From positions 1 through 35,499 of the forward strand of contig JANXVC010000049.1 of NCBI GenBank assembly GCA_025351925.1: 35,499 nt of DNA. Direction: 5' to 3'. The position numbers were made by a program, and so were the translations under genes. The first letter of the stretch is position 1; every line of letters begins with the position of its first letter. Origin of the DNA: Rhodospirillales bacterium (GTDB lineage: Bacteria; Pseudomonadota; Alphaproteobacteria; Acetobacterales; Acetobacteraceae). Shown here in pieces: positions 28,243 through 35,499 of this stretch. The notes beneath the pieces are model-generated. The model was not told the DNA's origin, made no database searches, and saw nothing but the letters and a program-made list of their open reading frames with translations.

Positions 28243-31098
28243 ATGGCCGGCTCCATCCGCGTGCGCGGCGCGCGCGAGCATAATCTCAAGAATATCGACG
28301 TCGATATTCCGCGCGATAGCCTGACGGTCATCACGGGCCTGTCGGGCTCCGGCAAGTCGTCGCTAGCATTCGACACCATCTACGCCGAGGGCCAGCGCCG
28401 CTATGTCGAGAGCCTGTCGGCCTATGCCCGGCAGTTCCTCGAACTCATGGGCAAGCCCGACGTGGACAGCATCGAGGGCCTATCCCCCGCGATCTCCATC
28501 GAGCAGAAAACCACTAGCCGCAACCCGCGCAGCACTGTCGGCACCGTCACCGAAATTCATGATTATATGCGCCTGCTGTGGGCCAGAGTGGGCGTGCCAT
28601 ACTCGCCGACAACCGGCGAGCCGATCGAGGCGCAGACCGTCAGCCAGATGGTTGATCGCGTCGCCGCCATGCCGGAGGGCACCCGGCTGCTGCTGCTGGC
28701 GCCCGTGGTGCGGGACCGCAAGGGCGAATACCGTAAGGAGTTGGCGGACCTGCAGCGCAAGGGGTTTACCCGCGTCAAGGTGGATGGCAAGCTGTTTGAG
28801 ATCGGCGAGGTGCCGGCGCTCAACCGCAAAACCAAGCACGAGATCGACGCCGTCGTGGACCGTGTCGTCGTGCGAGACGGCATCCAGACCCGGCTCGCCG
28901 ACAGTTTTGAAACGGCACTCAGCCTCGCTGACGGTGTGGTTTATGCTGAAGACGCTGATAGTGGCGCCAGGACCGTGTTCAGCAGCCGGTTTGCCTGCCC
29001 AGTCAGCGGGTTCACCATAGAAGAAATCGAGCCGCGGCTGTTCAGCTTCAACAGCCCGCACGGCGCCTGCCCAGCATGCGACGGCCTGGGCCTGGAGCGC
29101 TTCTTCGACCCAAGCCTGGTCATCCCCGATGAACGCATCAGCCTGGCCGAGGGCGCCGTTGCCCCCTGGAGCGGCGCGCAGAGCCCGTATTACGACCAGA
29201 CGCTCGCCAGCATCGCCAAGCACTTTAAGGTCAGCACCCGCACGCCGTGGCACGAGCTGCCGGACCGGGTCCGCGCGGTGATCCTGGTGGGTTCCGACGA
29301 CGAGCCGATCGACTTCGCCTACAAGGACGGCGTGCGGGCCTACGTGGTGAATAAGCCGTTCGAGGGCGTGCTGCGCAACCTGCAGCGCCGCTGGCAGGAG
29401 ACCGACAGCGCCTGGGTGCGGGAAGAGATGAGCCGCTTCCAGGCCGACAAACCCTGCGCGGTCTGCCACGGCGCGCGGCTCAAGCCCGAGGCGCTGGCAG
29501 TGAAGATCGCCGGCTTCAACCTCGCTCAGGCCGCCGACCTGCCGATCCGCCGGGCGCTGGCCTGGTTCCAGGACGCCGGCGACACGCTGACGCTGCAACG
29601 CCAGGAGATCGCCCGGCGCATCCTGCGAGAAATCGTTGAACGGCTGCAGTTCCTGGTCGATGTCGGCCTCGACTACCTGACCCTCGCCCGCGGCAGCACC
29701 ACGCTGTCCGGCGGCGAGAGCCAGCGCATTCGGCTCGCGAGCCAGATCGGCTCCGGCCTCACCGGCGTGCTGTATGTGCTGGACGAGCCGAGCATCGGCC
29801 TGCATCAGCGCGACAATGAGCGGCTGCTCGGCACGCTGCGCCGGCTGAAGTCGATCGGCAACACCGTGCTGGTCGTGGAGCACGACGAGGACGCAATCCG
29901 CGCCGCCGACCACCTGATCGACATGGGGCCGGCCGCCGGGCTGCTGGGCGGCCACATCATCGCCCAGGGCACGCCGGACGAGGTCGCGGCCAACCCGGAC
30001 AGCGTCACCGGCGCCTACCTGTCGGGCCGTCGCAGCATCCCGATCCCTGCCCGGCGCCCGATCGACCCAGCCCGCATGATCCGTGTCGTAGGCGCCCGCG
30101 GCAACAACCTCAAATCCGTCACGGCCGACTTCCCGCTCGGCACCTTTACCTGCGTGACCGGCGTGTCCGGCGGCGGCAAATCGACGCTGGTGGTCGATAC
30201 GCTGTATAAAGCCGCCAGCCGTCGGTTGATGGGATCGGGCGAGGCGCCCGCGCTGCACGACCGGGTCGAGGGGCTGGGACACCTCGACAAGATCATCGAC
30301 ATCGACCAGTCGCCGATCGGCCGCGCCCCGCGGTCCAACCCGGCCACCTACACCGACCTGTTCGCGCCGATCCGCGACTGGTTCGCCGAGCTGCCGGAAA
30401 GCCGGGCGCGCGGCTACAAGTCCGGCCGGTTCAGCTTCAACGTCAAAGGCGGCCGCTGCGAGGCCTGCCAGGGTGACGGGCTGATCAAAATCGAAATGCA
30501 CTTCCTGCCGGACGTGTTCGTGACGTGCGACACCTGCAAGGGCGCCCGCTACAACCGCGAGACGTTAGAAATAAAATTCCGCGGCAAGTCGGTGGCCGAC
30601 GTGCTCGATATGACGGTGGATGAGGCCGTGCCGTTCTTCAGCGCGGTCAACCGCATCCACGACCGGCTCAGCATCCTGCAGAAGGTCGGCCTCGGCTACA
30701 TCAGCCTGGGGCAGCAGTCCACGACCCTGTCGGGCGGTGAGGCGCAACGGATAAAACTCGCCAAGGAGCTCGCCCGGCGCGGCACCGGGCGCACGCTGTA
30801 TATCCTCGACGAGCCCACGACCGGACTGCACTTCGAGGACGTGCGCAAGCTGCTGGAGGTGCTGCACGCGCTGGTCGAGCAGGGCAACACCATCGTCGTG
30901 ATCGAGCATAATCTGGAGGTCATCAAGACCGCCGACTGGGTGCTGGACTTGGGCCCTGAAGGCGGCGAGGGCGGCGGGCGCGTGGTGGCGGAGGGCACGC
31001 CCGAGGACGTCGCTGCCAACGAGGCCAGCCACACCGGGCATTTCCTCCATCAACTGCTGCCGCGGGCGACACAGCGCAAGCTGCGCAAGACGGCCTGA
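28243..31098 (+). CDS. uvrA: Excinuclease ABC subunit UvrA
   Basis: A 951-residue ATPase that finds bulky DNA lesions and loads UvrB in nucleotide excision repair. First Walker [10 protein letters not shown] at 32-40, second near [17 protein letters not shown]; signatures [19 protein letters not shown] and [15 protein letters not shown] with Walker B sequences [17 protein letters not shown] and [15 protein letters not shown]. The C-terminal zinc finger is intact (CEACQGDGL and [10 protein letters not shown]). The first zinc module reads [17 protein letters not shown] then CPACDGLG, lacking one of the four cysteines of E. coli UvrA. The ATG at 28243 follows AGGA by 9 bases and lies 16 bases past the LexA operator; a longer ORF from 28198 would place the operator inside the coding region and is rejected. 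The stop is 4 bases before the next gene. Confidence 0.97.
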   Translation: MAGSIRVRGAREHNLKNIDVDIPRDSLTVITGLSGSGKSSLAFDTIYAEGQRRYVESLSAYARQFLELMGKPDVDSIEGLSPAISIEQKTTSRNPRSTVGTVTEIHDYMRLLWARVGVPYSPTTGEPIEAQTVSQMVDRVAAMPEGTRLLLLAPVVRDRKGEYRKELADLQRKGFTRVKVDGKLFEIGEVPALNRKTKHEIDAVVDRVVVRDGIQTRLADSFETALSLADGVVYAEDADSGARTVFSSRFACPVSGFTIEEIEPRLFSFNSPHGACPACDGLGLERFFDPSLVIPDERISLAEGAVAPWSGAQSPYYDQTLASIAKHFKVSTRTPWHELPDRVRAVILVGSDDEPIDFAYKDGVRAYVVNKPFEGVLRNLQRRWQETDSAWVREEMSRFQADKPCAVCHGARLKPEALAVKIAGFNLAQAADLPIRRALAWFQDAGDTLTLQRQEIARRILREIVERLQFLVDVGLDYLTLARGSTTLSGGESQRIRLASQIGSGLTGVLYVLDEPSIGLHQRDNERLLGTLRRLKSIGNTVLVVEHDEDAIRAADHLIDMGPAAGLLGGHIIAQGTPDEVAANPDSVTGAYLSGRRSIPIPARRPIDPARMIRVVGARGNNLKSVTADFPLGTFTCVTGVSGGGKSTLVVDTLYKAASRRLMGSGEAPALHDRVEGLGHLDKIIDIDQSPIGRAPRSNPATYTDLFAPIRDWFAELPESRARGYKSGRFSFNVKGGRCEACQGDGLIKIEMHFLPDVFVTCDTCKGARYNRETLEIKFRGKSVADVLDMTVDEAVPFFSAVNRIHDRLSILQKVGLGYISLGQQSTTLSGGEAQRIKLAKELARRGTGRTLYILDEPTTGLHFEDVRKLLEVLHALVEQGNTIVVIEHNLEVIKTADWVLDLGPEGGEGGGRVVAEGTPEDVAANEASHTGHFLHQLLPRATQRKLRKTA

Positions 31099-31102
31099 GG
31101 GG

Positions 31103-32218
31103 GTGGCGGAGCCACAGGTTCGCTCGGGCCACATCGTTGCCCTGCGCCTGTTCGACATCGCCCACGCGATCGACCTGCGTAAAGTCGAGGAGATCTGGGC
31201 GCGCTACGCGGGCACCGCGAGCAGCCGCAGCCGGCTGAGCGCCACCCCCGCCAAGGCCGTTGCGTTCGGAGTGCCGCCGGTCGCGCTGTCCTTTGACCCG
31301 ATCCCGCTGCAGCTCGGCACGATCGCCGTGACCGCGGCCGTGACGGTGCGCATCTACGATTTCGGCGTGGTCGCGCTGGCTCTGCGCGTCGCGACGGTCG
31401 ATATGAGCTGGCCGGAGTACACGGCGCTGCTGAATGCGATGGACACCCATGTCGGCGATGGCGGCGACGGCCGGCTGTGGGACGGCCTGCTGGCCCGGGT
31501 TCGCACTTTGCTGGCCGAGGCGCTGGTGCGGCCTACGGGTTCGGCGATTGAGGAGGACTACCTAATCGGCACCGTGCACGCGTTCAGCGAGCAGCTGACC
31601 GCGCCCGCGCTGCAGGACCGCGTGGACCTGGTGCCGCTGCTGTCCGGCGAGCAGCGCACCCTGTCCGATGGCGCCCGGCGCGACCTGCTGCGCCACAGCT
31701 ACTCTTATTACACCGACGACCTGGTCGTGGTGACCTGGGATCGCGCCTTCATCTACGAACCCCGCGGTGATTCGGACGTGGCGGACGTGCTGGAGGTCGC
31801 CAACGCCCAGCTTCTGGAGATGCGCTACTACGACGAACTGCTGGATGACGAGCTGCCGCGCATGTACGGTCTGGTGCAGACCACGCGCCGCACCGTCAAC
31901 ATCCTGCTGCCCCGCCGCTTCGCCGACCTCGCCCGGCGGCTCTATACGTTGGTCGCCGAGGTGACCGAGCTGACCGAGAAGGTCGATAACGCGCTGCAGG
32001 TCACCGAGGACGTCTATCTCGCCCGCATCTATACCTCGGCGCTGGATCTGTTCCGCGTTCGCACTGTCAGCGCCGCGGTGAACCGCAAGCTCGCGATCAT
32101 CCGCGACACCTATACAGCGCTGTATGACGAGGCGAGCAGCAGCCGGGCCGGGCTGATGGAGCTGCTGATCATCGTGCTGATCGCGGTCGAGATCGTGCTG
32201 GCGCTGGTCCGGCCATAG
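31103..32218 (+). CDS. RMD1/YagE (DUF155) family membrane-anchored protein
   Basis: A 371-residue protein of the RMD1/Sif2/YagE family, whose eukaryotic members are mitochondrial inner-membrane proteins. The recognisable parts are an N-terminal strand region (HIVALRLFDIAHAIDL), the core DDLVVVTWDRAFIYEP with LEVANAQLLEMRYYDELLD, a long C-terminal helical segment with heptads (LYTLVAEVTELTEKVDNALQ), and one C-terminal membrane helix (LMELLIIVLIAVEIVLALV). The body most likely faces the cytosol with a tail anchor. Function in bacteria is not known. The GTG at 31103 is 4 bases after the uvrA stop with GAGGGG just upstream, so it is read with uvrA and would then be under LexA control. It is followed by a 108-base gap and clpS. 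Confidence 0.8.
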   Translation: MAEPQVRSGHIVALRLFDIAHAIDLRKVEEIWARYAGTASSRSRLSATPAKAVAFGVPPVALSFDPIPLQLGTIAVTAAVTVRIYDFGVVALALRVATVDMSWPEYTALLNAMDTHVGDGGDGRLWDGLLARVRTLLAEALVRPTGSAIEEDYLIGTVHAFSEQLTAPALQDRVDLVPLLSGEQRTLSDGARRDLLRHSYSYYTDDLVVVTWDRAFIYEPRGDSDVADVLEVANAQLLEMRYYDELLDDELPRMYGLVQTTRRTVNILLPRRFADLARRLYTLVAEVTELTEKVDNALQVTEDVYLARIYTSALDLFRVRTVSAAVNRKLAIIRDTYTALYDEASSSRAGLMELLIIVLIAVEIVLALVRP

Positions 32219-32326
32219 GGCGTCCGGCAGTGTTGCGGCCCTCCCGCACGATGGCTATATGGCGCCATGCCCACGCGGCGGGCTTTGCGCATGCAGGCCT
32301 GGCCGCCCTCTGGAGGAGCCTCGCCA

Positions 32327-32638
32327 ATGACTGACGTCGTTACCACTCCAGGCACCAAGATCCAGCTCGAGGTCAAGGTCGAGCGGCCGAAGCTGCACAA
32401 AGTCATTCTGGTCAACGACGATTTCACGCCGCGTGAGTTCGTCGTCAGGGTTTTGAAGGGCGAGTTCCGGGTGACCGAGGAGCAGGCCCAGCGGGTGATG
32501 ATGACCGCGCATCAGCGCGGCGTCTGCGTCGTGTCGGTCTATACCAAGGACGTGGCGGAGGCCAAGGCAACCAACGCGACTGACGCGGGCCGTGCCAAGG
32601 GCTATCCGCTGCTGTTCACGACTGAACCCGAAGAGTAG
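32327..32638 (+). CDS. clpS: ATP-dependent Clp protease adaptor ClpS
   Basis: A 103-residue adaptor that binds N-degron substrates (Leu, Phe, Trp, Tyr at the N-terminus) and delivers them to ClpA for ClpP. Core segments are KVILVNDDFTPREFVVRVL (the Asn-Asp-Asp substrate pocket), EEQAQRVMMTAHQRGVCVVS, and VYTKDVAEAKATNATDAGRA. The N-terminal 25 residues are the flexible ClpA-engaging extension. clpA is not downstream here, unlike many genomes. The ATG at 32327 has GGAGGA about 9 bases upstream; the longer ORF starting at 32267 has no support. Its stop is 22 bases from that of the convergent gene, with no visible terminator. Confidence 0.95.
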   Translation: MTDVVTTPGTKIQLEVKVERPKLHKVILVNDDFTPREFVVRVLKGEFRVTEEQAQRVMMTAHQRGVCVVSVYTKDVAEAKATNATDAGRAKGYPLLFTTEPEE

Positions 32639-32660
32639 CCCACCTGTCTGACTTGAAGCG

Positions 32661-33449
32661 TTAGACACGGCCCCGCATCGCAGCGGTCGTCACTGCGACG
32701 CGATCGGCCAGGCCGCGCTCCGGGCTACCGCGGTGCATCAGGTCCTGCCGGGCCAGCACGGCTGGCAGTGCTGCGGCGATGGCATGCTTTGGCAGAGGCC
32801 CCAACCGTCCAATCCTGAGCCATTCGGAAGCGATCGCAGCGACATGCGTCCGGATTGGACCCGAGGCGACGCGCCCCGGATCGGCGATGACGTCCGCCAC
32901 GCCGAGGCCATGCAGCGCCAGGACGTCTTCCGGCAGCATACAGCGGGACTGCCGCACGAGTGCTGGGACACTACGCAGAATGCCGGTCACGCCGTATGCC
33001 GCACCAAGGTCACGCAACGCGTCGAGCGCCAGACCAGCGGCGCCGAGCGCGCGTCCAGCCGCCACCGCCACCCCGCCGGCGGTCGCCTGCACATACTCGC
33101 GGAACGCAGCCTCCGTCGCGACCGGCTCCGCCTCGGCCTCCCGCCCGTCGATCATAACCAGCAGGTCCGCGGCATCCAGCCGGCCCGCGTCCAGCGCCTC
33201 CCCGAGCGGCCCGGCGACCTCATGCCGCCGCCGGGCGCCCTCCGCCACCTCGCGCCACCACTGCAGGCGGATCAGCGCCAGCATCGGGTTGGACACAACC
33301 TCGCGCGCCCGGGCCAGCTCGTGGTTCACGGCATAGAGGACAAACAGCGTCTCCCGTCGCTCGGGTGGCGCGAACAGGGCGGTGAGGAAGCGGTCGGGGT
33401 CGTGGCGGCGGACGATCTCGGCGCAAGCGGACAAAGATTGGGACGGCAT
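32661..33449 (-). CDS. Squalene/phytoene synthase-fold protein, NDUFAF6-like and probably non-catalytic
   Basis: A 262-residue all-alpha protein of the squalene/phytoene synthase family. Segments are RFLTALFAPPERRETLFVLY, AVNHELARAREVVSNPMLAL, IRLQWWREVAEGARRR and LRDLGAAYGVTGILRSVPAL. The two Asp-rich Mg-binding motifs of true synthases (DxxxD) are missing: the first is HELARARE and the second is RSVPAL instead of RDVxED. This matches the mitochondrial complex I assembly factor NDUFAF6 and its alphaproteobacterial relatives, where no prenyl transfer is known, so a role in respiratory complex assembly or lipid binding is a fair inference. In related genomes this gene tends to lie near yajC-secDF; here sodB lies between it and yajC and secDF is absent. 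Confidence 0.8.
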   Translation of the reverse strand: MPSQSLSACAEIVRRHDPDRFLTALFAPPERRETLFVLYAVNHELARAREVVSNPMLALIRLQWWREVAEGARRRHEVAGPLGEALDAGRLDAADLLVMIDGREAEAEPVATEAAFREYVQATAGGVAVAAGRALGAAGLALDALRDLGAAYGVTGILRSVPALVRQSRCMLPEDVLALHGLGVADVIADPGRVASGPIRTHVAAIASEWLRIGRLGPLPKHAIAAALPAVLARQDLMHRGSPERGLADRVAVTTAAMRGRV

Positions 33450-33524
33450 GCGGCGCAGGTGGCCCCAACCGTCACGCCGCGCAACCTTGACGCGCCAGGC
33501 GCCGCGCGATCAATCTGCGCCGCG

Positions 33525-33575
33525 TCACCAAGAGGGCCATTTCACCAAAAGGCCCGCTTCACTAAAAGGATAAAC
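33525..33575 (+). repeat. Three 17-base direct repeats in the sodB leader
   Basis: Three degenerate units of 17 bases start at 33525, 33542 and 33559, each beginning TCACCAA or TCACTAA and continuing with AGAGGG, AAGGCC or AAGGAT. The third unit supplies the AAAAGGA Shine-Dalgarno of sodB. They could be a duplicated ribosome site, a regulator site or drift. Confidence 0.6.
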
Positions 33576-33577
33576 CG

Positions 33578-34180
33578 ATGGCATTCGAACTTCCCGCCCT
33601 CCCCTACTCGCACAGCGCCCTCGCCGAGCGCGGCATGTGCCAGGAGACGATGGAGCTGCACCACGACAAGCACCACCAGGCCTATGTCACGGCGCTGAAT
33701 GGCTTTGTCGAGAAGAACCCGGCGCTCGCTGGCAAGTCGCTGGAAGAGATCATCCACATGAGCCACGGCAACACCGACATGGCGCCGGTGTTCAACAACG
33801 CTGGCCAGCATTGGAACCACATCATGTTCTGGCAGAACATGTCGCCCACCGGCGGCGGCATGCCGGGCGCGGTGGAGTCCAAGATCACCGCCGACTTCGG
33901 CAGCGTGCAGGCGTTCAAGGACGCGTTCAAGGCCGCCGCGGTCGGACAGTTCGGCTCCGGCTGGGCCTGGCTGGTGCTGGGCACCGACGGTAAGCTGAAG
34001 GTCACGAAGACGCCGAACGGTTCCAACCCGCTCGCGACCAACGAGGGCAAGGCGCTGCTGGGCTGCGACGTGTGGGAGCACAGCTACTACCTGGACTTCC
34101 GCAACCGTCGTCCGGACTACGTAACCAACTGGCTGGACAAGCTCGCCAACTATGAGTTCGCTGCCAGCCAGATGGGCTGA
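33578..34180 (+). CDS. sodB: Superoxide dismutase, iron type
   Basis: A 200-residue superoxide dismutase. Metal ligands are His in ETMELHHDKHHQAYV, His in FNNAGQHWNHIMFW, and Asp and His in CDVWEHSYYLDF. The Gln in AGQHWNH is at the position that marks iron rather than manganese enzymes (Mn forms have Gly there); cambialistic use is possible. Other landmarks: FGSGWAWLVL and YVTNWLDKLANYEFA. It lacks a signal peptide, so it works in the cytosol, dismutating superoxide. The ATG at 33578 is preceded by AAAAGGA in the third of three 17-base direct repeats. It is convergent with yajC, with a hairpin between them, and divergent from the NDUFAF6-like gene. Confidence 0.96.
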   Translation: MAFELPALPYSHSALAERGMCQETMELHHDKHHQAYVTALNGFVEKNPALAGKSLEEIIHMSHGNTDMAPVFNNAGQHWNHIMFWQNMSPTGGGMPGAVESKITADFGSVQAFKDAFKAAAVGQFGSGWAWLVLGTDGKLKVTKTPNGSNPLATNEGKALLGCDVWEHSYYLDFRNRRPDYVTNWLDKLANYEFAASQMG

Positions 34181-34188
34181 TCGACGGG

Positions 34189-34216
34189 TTCCCTCCCTCG
34201 CGTGCCGGGGGAGGAA
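34189..34216. terminator. Candidate bidirectional terminator between sodB and yajC
   Basis: TTCC-C-TCCC at 34189-34197 can pair with GGGAGGAA at 34209-34216 (8 pairs with one bulged C and an 11-base loop). The stem lies between the convergent stops of sodB and yajC. No T run follows on either strand, so the assignment is tentative. Confidence 0.4.
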
Positions 34217-34222
34217 GCGCGT

Positions 34223-34558
34223 TCAGCTGGCCTTGGCGTCGTTCGCCGCGACCGGCTTCAGCACCGTCGTGATGGTGTCGCGGATGACGGTCACGCGGAC
34301 ATTCGGCGCGATATCGACCTCGACCTCGTCGCTGCCGTCCTTTACCCGCTGCACCGTCGCCAGGATGCCGCCGGCGGTCACCACGCGGTCGCCGCGGCGG
34401 AGCGCCAGTAACATGGCCTTCATCTGCTTGGCCCGAGTCTGCTGCGGGCGGATCAGCAGGAAGTAGAATACGCCGAAGATCAGCACCAGCGGCAGGAACT
34501 GGGTCGCGCCGCCCAGCAAGCCGGCAACGTCTTGGGCGTAGGCGGGAGTGATCAGCAT
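34223..34558 (-). CDS. yajC: Preprotein translocase subunit YajC
   Basis: A 111-residue protein of the Sec accessory complex. The single transmembrane helix is FLPLVLIFGVFYFLLIRPQQ at about 21-40, ending in the conserved FLLIRPQQ; then a cytosolic domain with RRGDRVVTAGGILATVQRV and the beta strand VEVDIAPNVRVTVIRDTI. YajC forms a complex with SecDF and helps protein export. The ATG at 34558 (MLITPAYAQ) follows AGGA by about six bases; the ORF start at 34609 adds 17 residues with no family match. Downstream secD is not present: the next gene is convergent sodB. It is divergent from a DUF815 ATPase, an arrangement I recall from other alphaproteobacteria. Confidence 0.95.
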   Translation of the reverse strand: MLITPAYAQDVAGLLGGATQFLPLVLIFGVFYFLLIRPQQTRAKQMKAMLLALRRGDRVVTAGGILATVQRVKDGSDEVEVDIAPNVRVTVIRDTITTVLKPVAANDAKAS

Positions 34559-34638
34559 TTTTGTCCTGGGTTGCCGTTGTTGCGCCGGGACCATAGTTTG
34601 AGGCCCCATTACGTCAAGCCATCACGCTAGGACCTCCG

Positions 34639-35499
34639 TTGGATACAGCCTTGCTCACCCGCATCGCCGACGCGCTCGACCGTCTGGCGCCGCCGCCGCC
34701 GCGTGCGCCGGACCTTTCGGACGCCGACGCGTTCGTCTGGCACCCGGCCCCTGGACATTTGGCGTCGGGGCATTTGGCGCCGGTGCCGCGGGTCTCCCGG
34801 GTCGAGATCGGCCTATTACAGAGCATCGAGCGGCAGAAGCGGCTGCTGCTCGACAACACGATGCGCTTCGCCCGCGGCCTGCCGGCGAACAATGCCATGC
34901 TGTGGGGCGCCCGCGGCATGGGCAAGTCGTCGCTGGTCAAGGCCGCGCACGCCGCCGCCAACCAGGATACGCCGGGCATCCTGGCGCTGATAGAAATCCA
35001 CCGGGAAGACATCCGCACCTTGCCCGACCTGCTGAACCTGCTGCGCGGCCGGCCGCGGCGCTGTTTGATCCTGTGCGACGACCTATCGTTCGAGCGCGAG
35101 GATGCCGACTACAAGGCGCTGAAGTCCGTGCTGGACGGCGGCATCGAGGGCCGACCGGCCAACGTGCTGTTCTATGCCACCAGCAACCGCCGGCATCTGA
35201 TGCCGCGCGACATGATCGACAACGAACGCTCGACGGCGATCAACCCAGGCGAGGCCATCGAGGAGAAGGTCTCGCTGTCCGACCGCTTCGGGCTGTGGAT
35301 CGGCTTCCACGGCTGCGACCAGGACACTTTCTTCGCCATGATCGAGGGCTACGCCGGGGCGTTCGACCTGCCCATCGGTCCCGAGGCGCTGCACGCGCAG
35401 GCCGTGGAATGGTCGATGACGCGCGGCGGCCGGTCGGGCCGGGTGGCGTGGCAGTTCGTGCAGGATCTGGCCGGGCGGCTCGGCGTGACCACGGATCGC
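34639..35499 (+). CDS. DUF815 family AAA-type ATPase (cut by right edge)
   Basis: 287 codons from TTG at 34639, open at the window end. Landmarks: Walker A GARGMGKSS at 90-98, Walker B RCLILCDDLSF with a following EREDADYKALKSVLDG, sensor-1 like YATSNRRHLMPRDMIDN, and DRFGLWIGFH near 250. DUF815 proteins are small AAA-like ATPases of unknown role, common in alphaproteobacteria and Gram-positives. The TTG has AGGA six bases upstream, which supports it. Residues 38-48 contain a short tandem repeat (GHLAS, GHLAP) from a 15-base duplication of CATTTGGCG. The usual family length is close to 290 residues, so few are missing at the C-terminus. Confidence 0.9.
   Translation, partial: MDTALLTRIADALDRLAPPPPRAPDLSDADAFVWHPAPGHLASGHLAPVPRVSRVEIGLLQSIERQKRLLLDNTMRFARGLPANNAMLWGARGMGKSSLVKAAHAAANQDTPGILALIEIHREDIRTLPDLLNLLRGRPRRCLILCDDLSFEREDADYKALKSVLDGGIEGRPANVLFYATSNRRHLMPRDMIDNERSTAINPGEAIEEKVSLSDRFGLWIGFHGCDQDTFFAMIEGYAGAFDLPIGPEALHAQAVEWSMTRGGRSGRVAWQFVQDLAGRLGVTTDR

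Noticed and set aside
28480-30501. Open frame of 673 codons antisense to uvrA
   Set aside because: It is the complementary shadow of uvrA, low in complexity and without domain or ribosome site.

Overview
The window reads as chromosome of a high-GC alphaproteobacterium, most likely of the order Rhodospirillales and plausibly Acetobacteraceae (inference from protein flavour and gene order, no search run). Direct support for Alphaproteobacteria: a GAAC-N7-GAAC LexA operator of the alphaproteobacterial type in front of uvrA, a GyrA with alanine at the E. coli Ser83 position, the block uvrA / ssb-gyrA-coaD-cyclophilin, and a DUF815 ATPase divergent from yajC. Genes are tightly packed: no gap without a gene exceeds 300 bases, several neighbours overlap by 1 to 22 bases, and no rRNA, CRISPR, insertion sequence or prophage is visible.

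Layout. 1-6.7 kb: N-terminal part of metF (runs off the left edge), an orphan MlaC/Ttg2D-type lipid-binding protein, a GNAT acetyltransferase, the ABC-F translation factor ettA with a CAT-anticodon tRNA (probably Ile2) just upstream, inorganic pyrophosphatase, a translationally coupled pair of a secreted YVTN beta-propeller and a membrane fatty-acid-hydroxylase/sterol-desaturase-like enzyme, and a single-domain response regulator. 6.7-11.9 kb: an OFA-family MFS transporter facing a coupled gamma-glutamyltranspeptidase-amidase pair, then a family 2 glycosyltransferase. 11.9-20.6 kb: a catabolic island with 2-keto-3-deoxygalactonate kinase and 2-keto-3-deoxy-6-phosphogalactonate aldolase, an orphan MalK/UgpC-type ATPase, an SDR and an Ldh2-family dehydrogenase on the plus strand, facing a DauA-like FAD oxidoreductase and a complete DctP-DctQ-DctM TRAP transporter on the minus strand. 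20.7-22.6 kb: a Nudix hydrolase, then MsrP (Tat-exported molybdoenzyme) coupled to a small two-helix membrane protein where MsrQ would be expected, and tRNA-Lys.

22.6-35.5 kb is mostly housekeeping: exported cyclophilin, coaD, gyrA, a PIN-toxin/antitoxin pair wedged between gyrA and ssb, ssb, the SOS-regulated uvrA with an RMD1/DUF155 membrane protein and clpS downstream, a non-catalytic-looking squalene/phytoene-synthase-fold protein (NDUFAF6 type), iron superoxide dismutase, yajC and a DUF815 ATPase cut by the right edge.

How the genes work together: the 11.9-20.6 kb island can take up an organic acid through the TRAP system, oxidise or interconvert it with the SDR and Ldh2 enzymes, and split the keto-deoxy sugar acid to pyruvate and a triose phosphate with DgoK/DgoA; the dehydratase that would make the keto-deoxy acid is not in the window. 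I saw no convincing wholly new defence or mobile system. The most unusual items are the MsrP-small membrane protein pair, the propeller-desaturase pair, the GGT-amidase pair, the toxin-antitoxin insertion in a conserved block, and the RMD1 gene downstream of an SOS-controlled uvrA.
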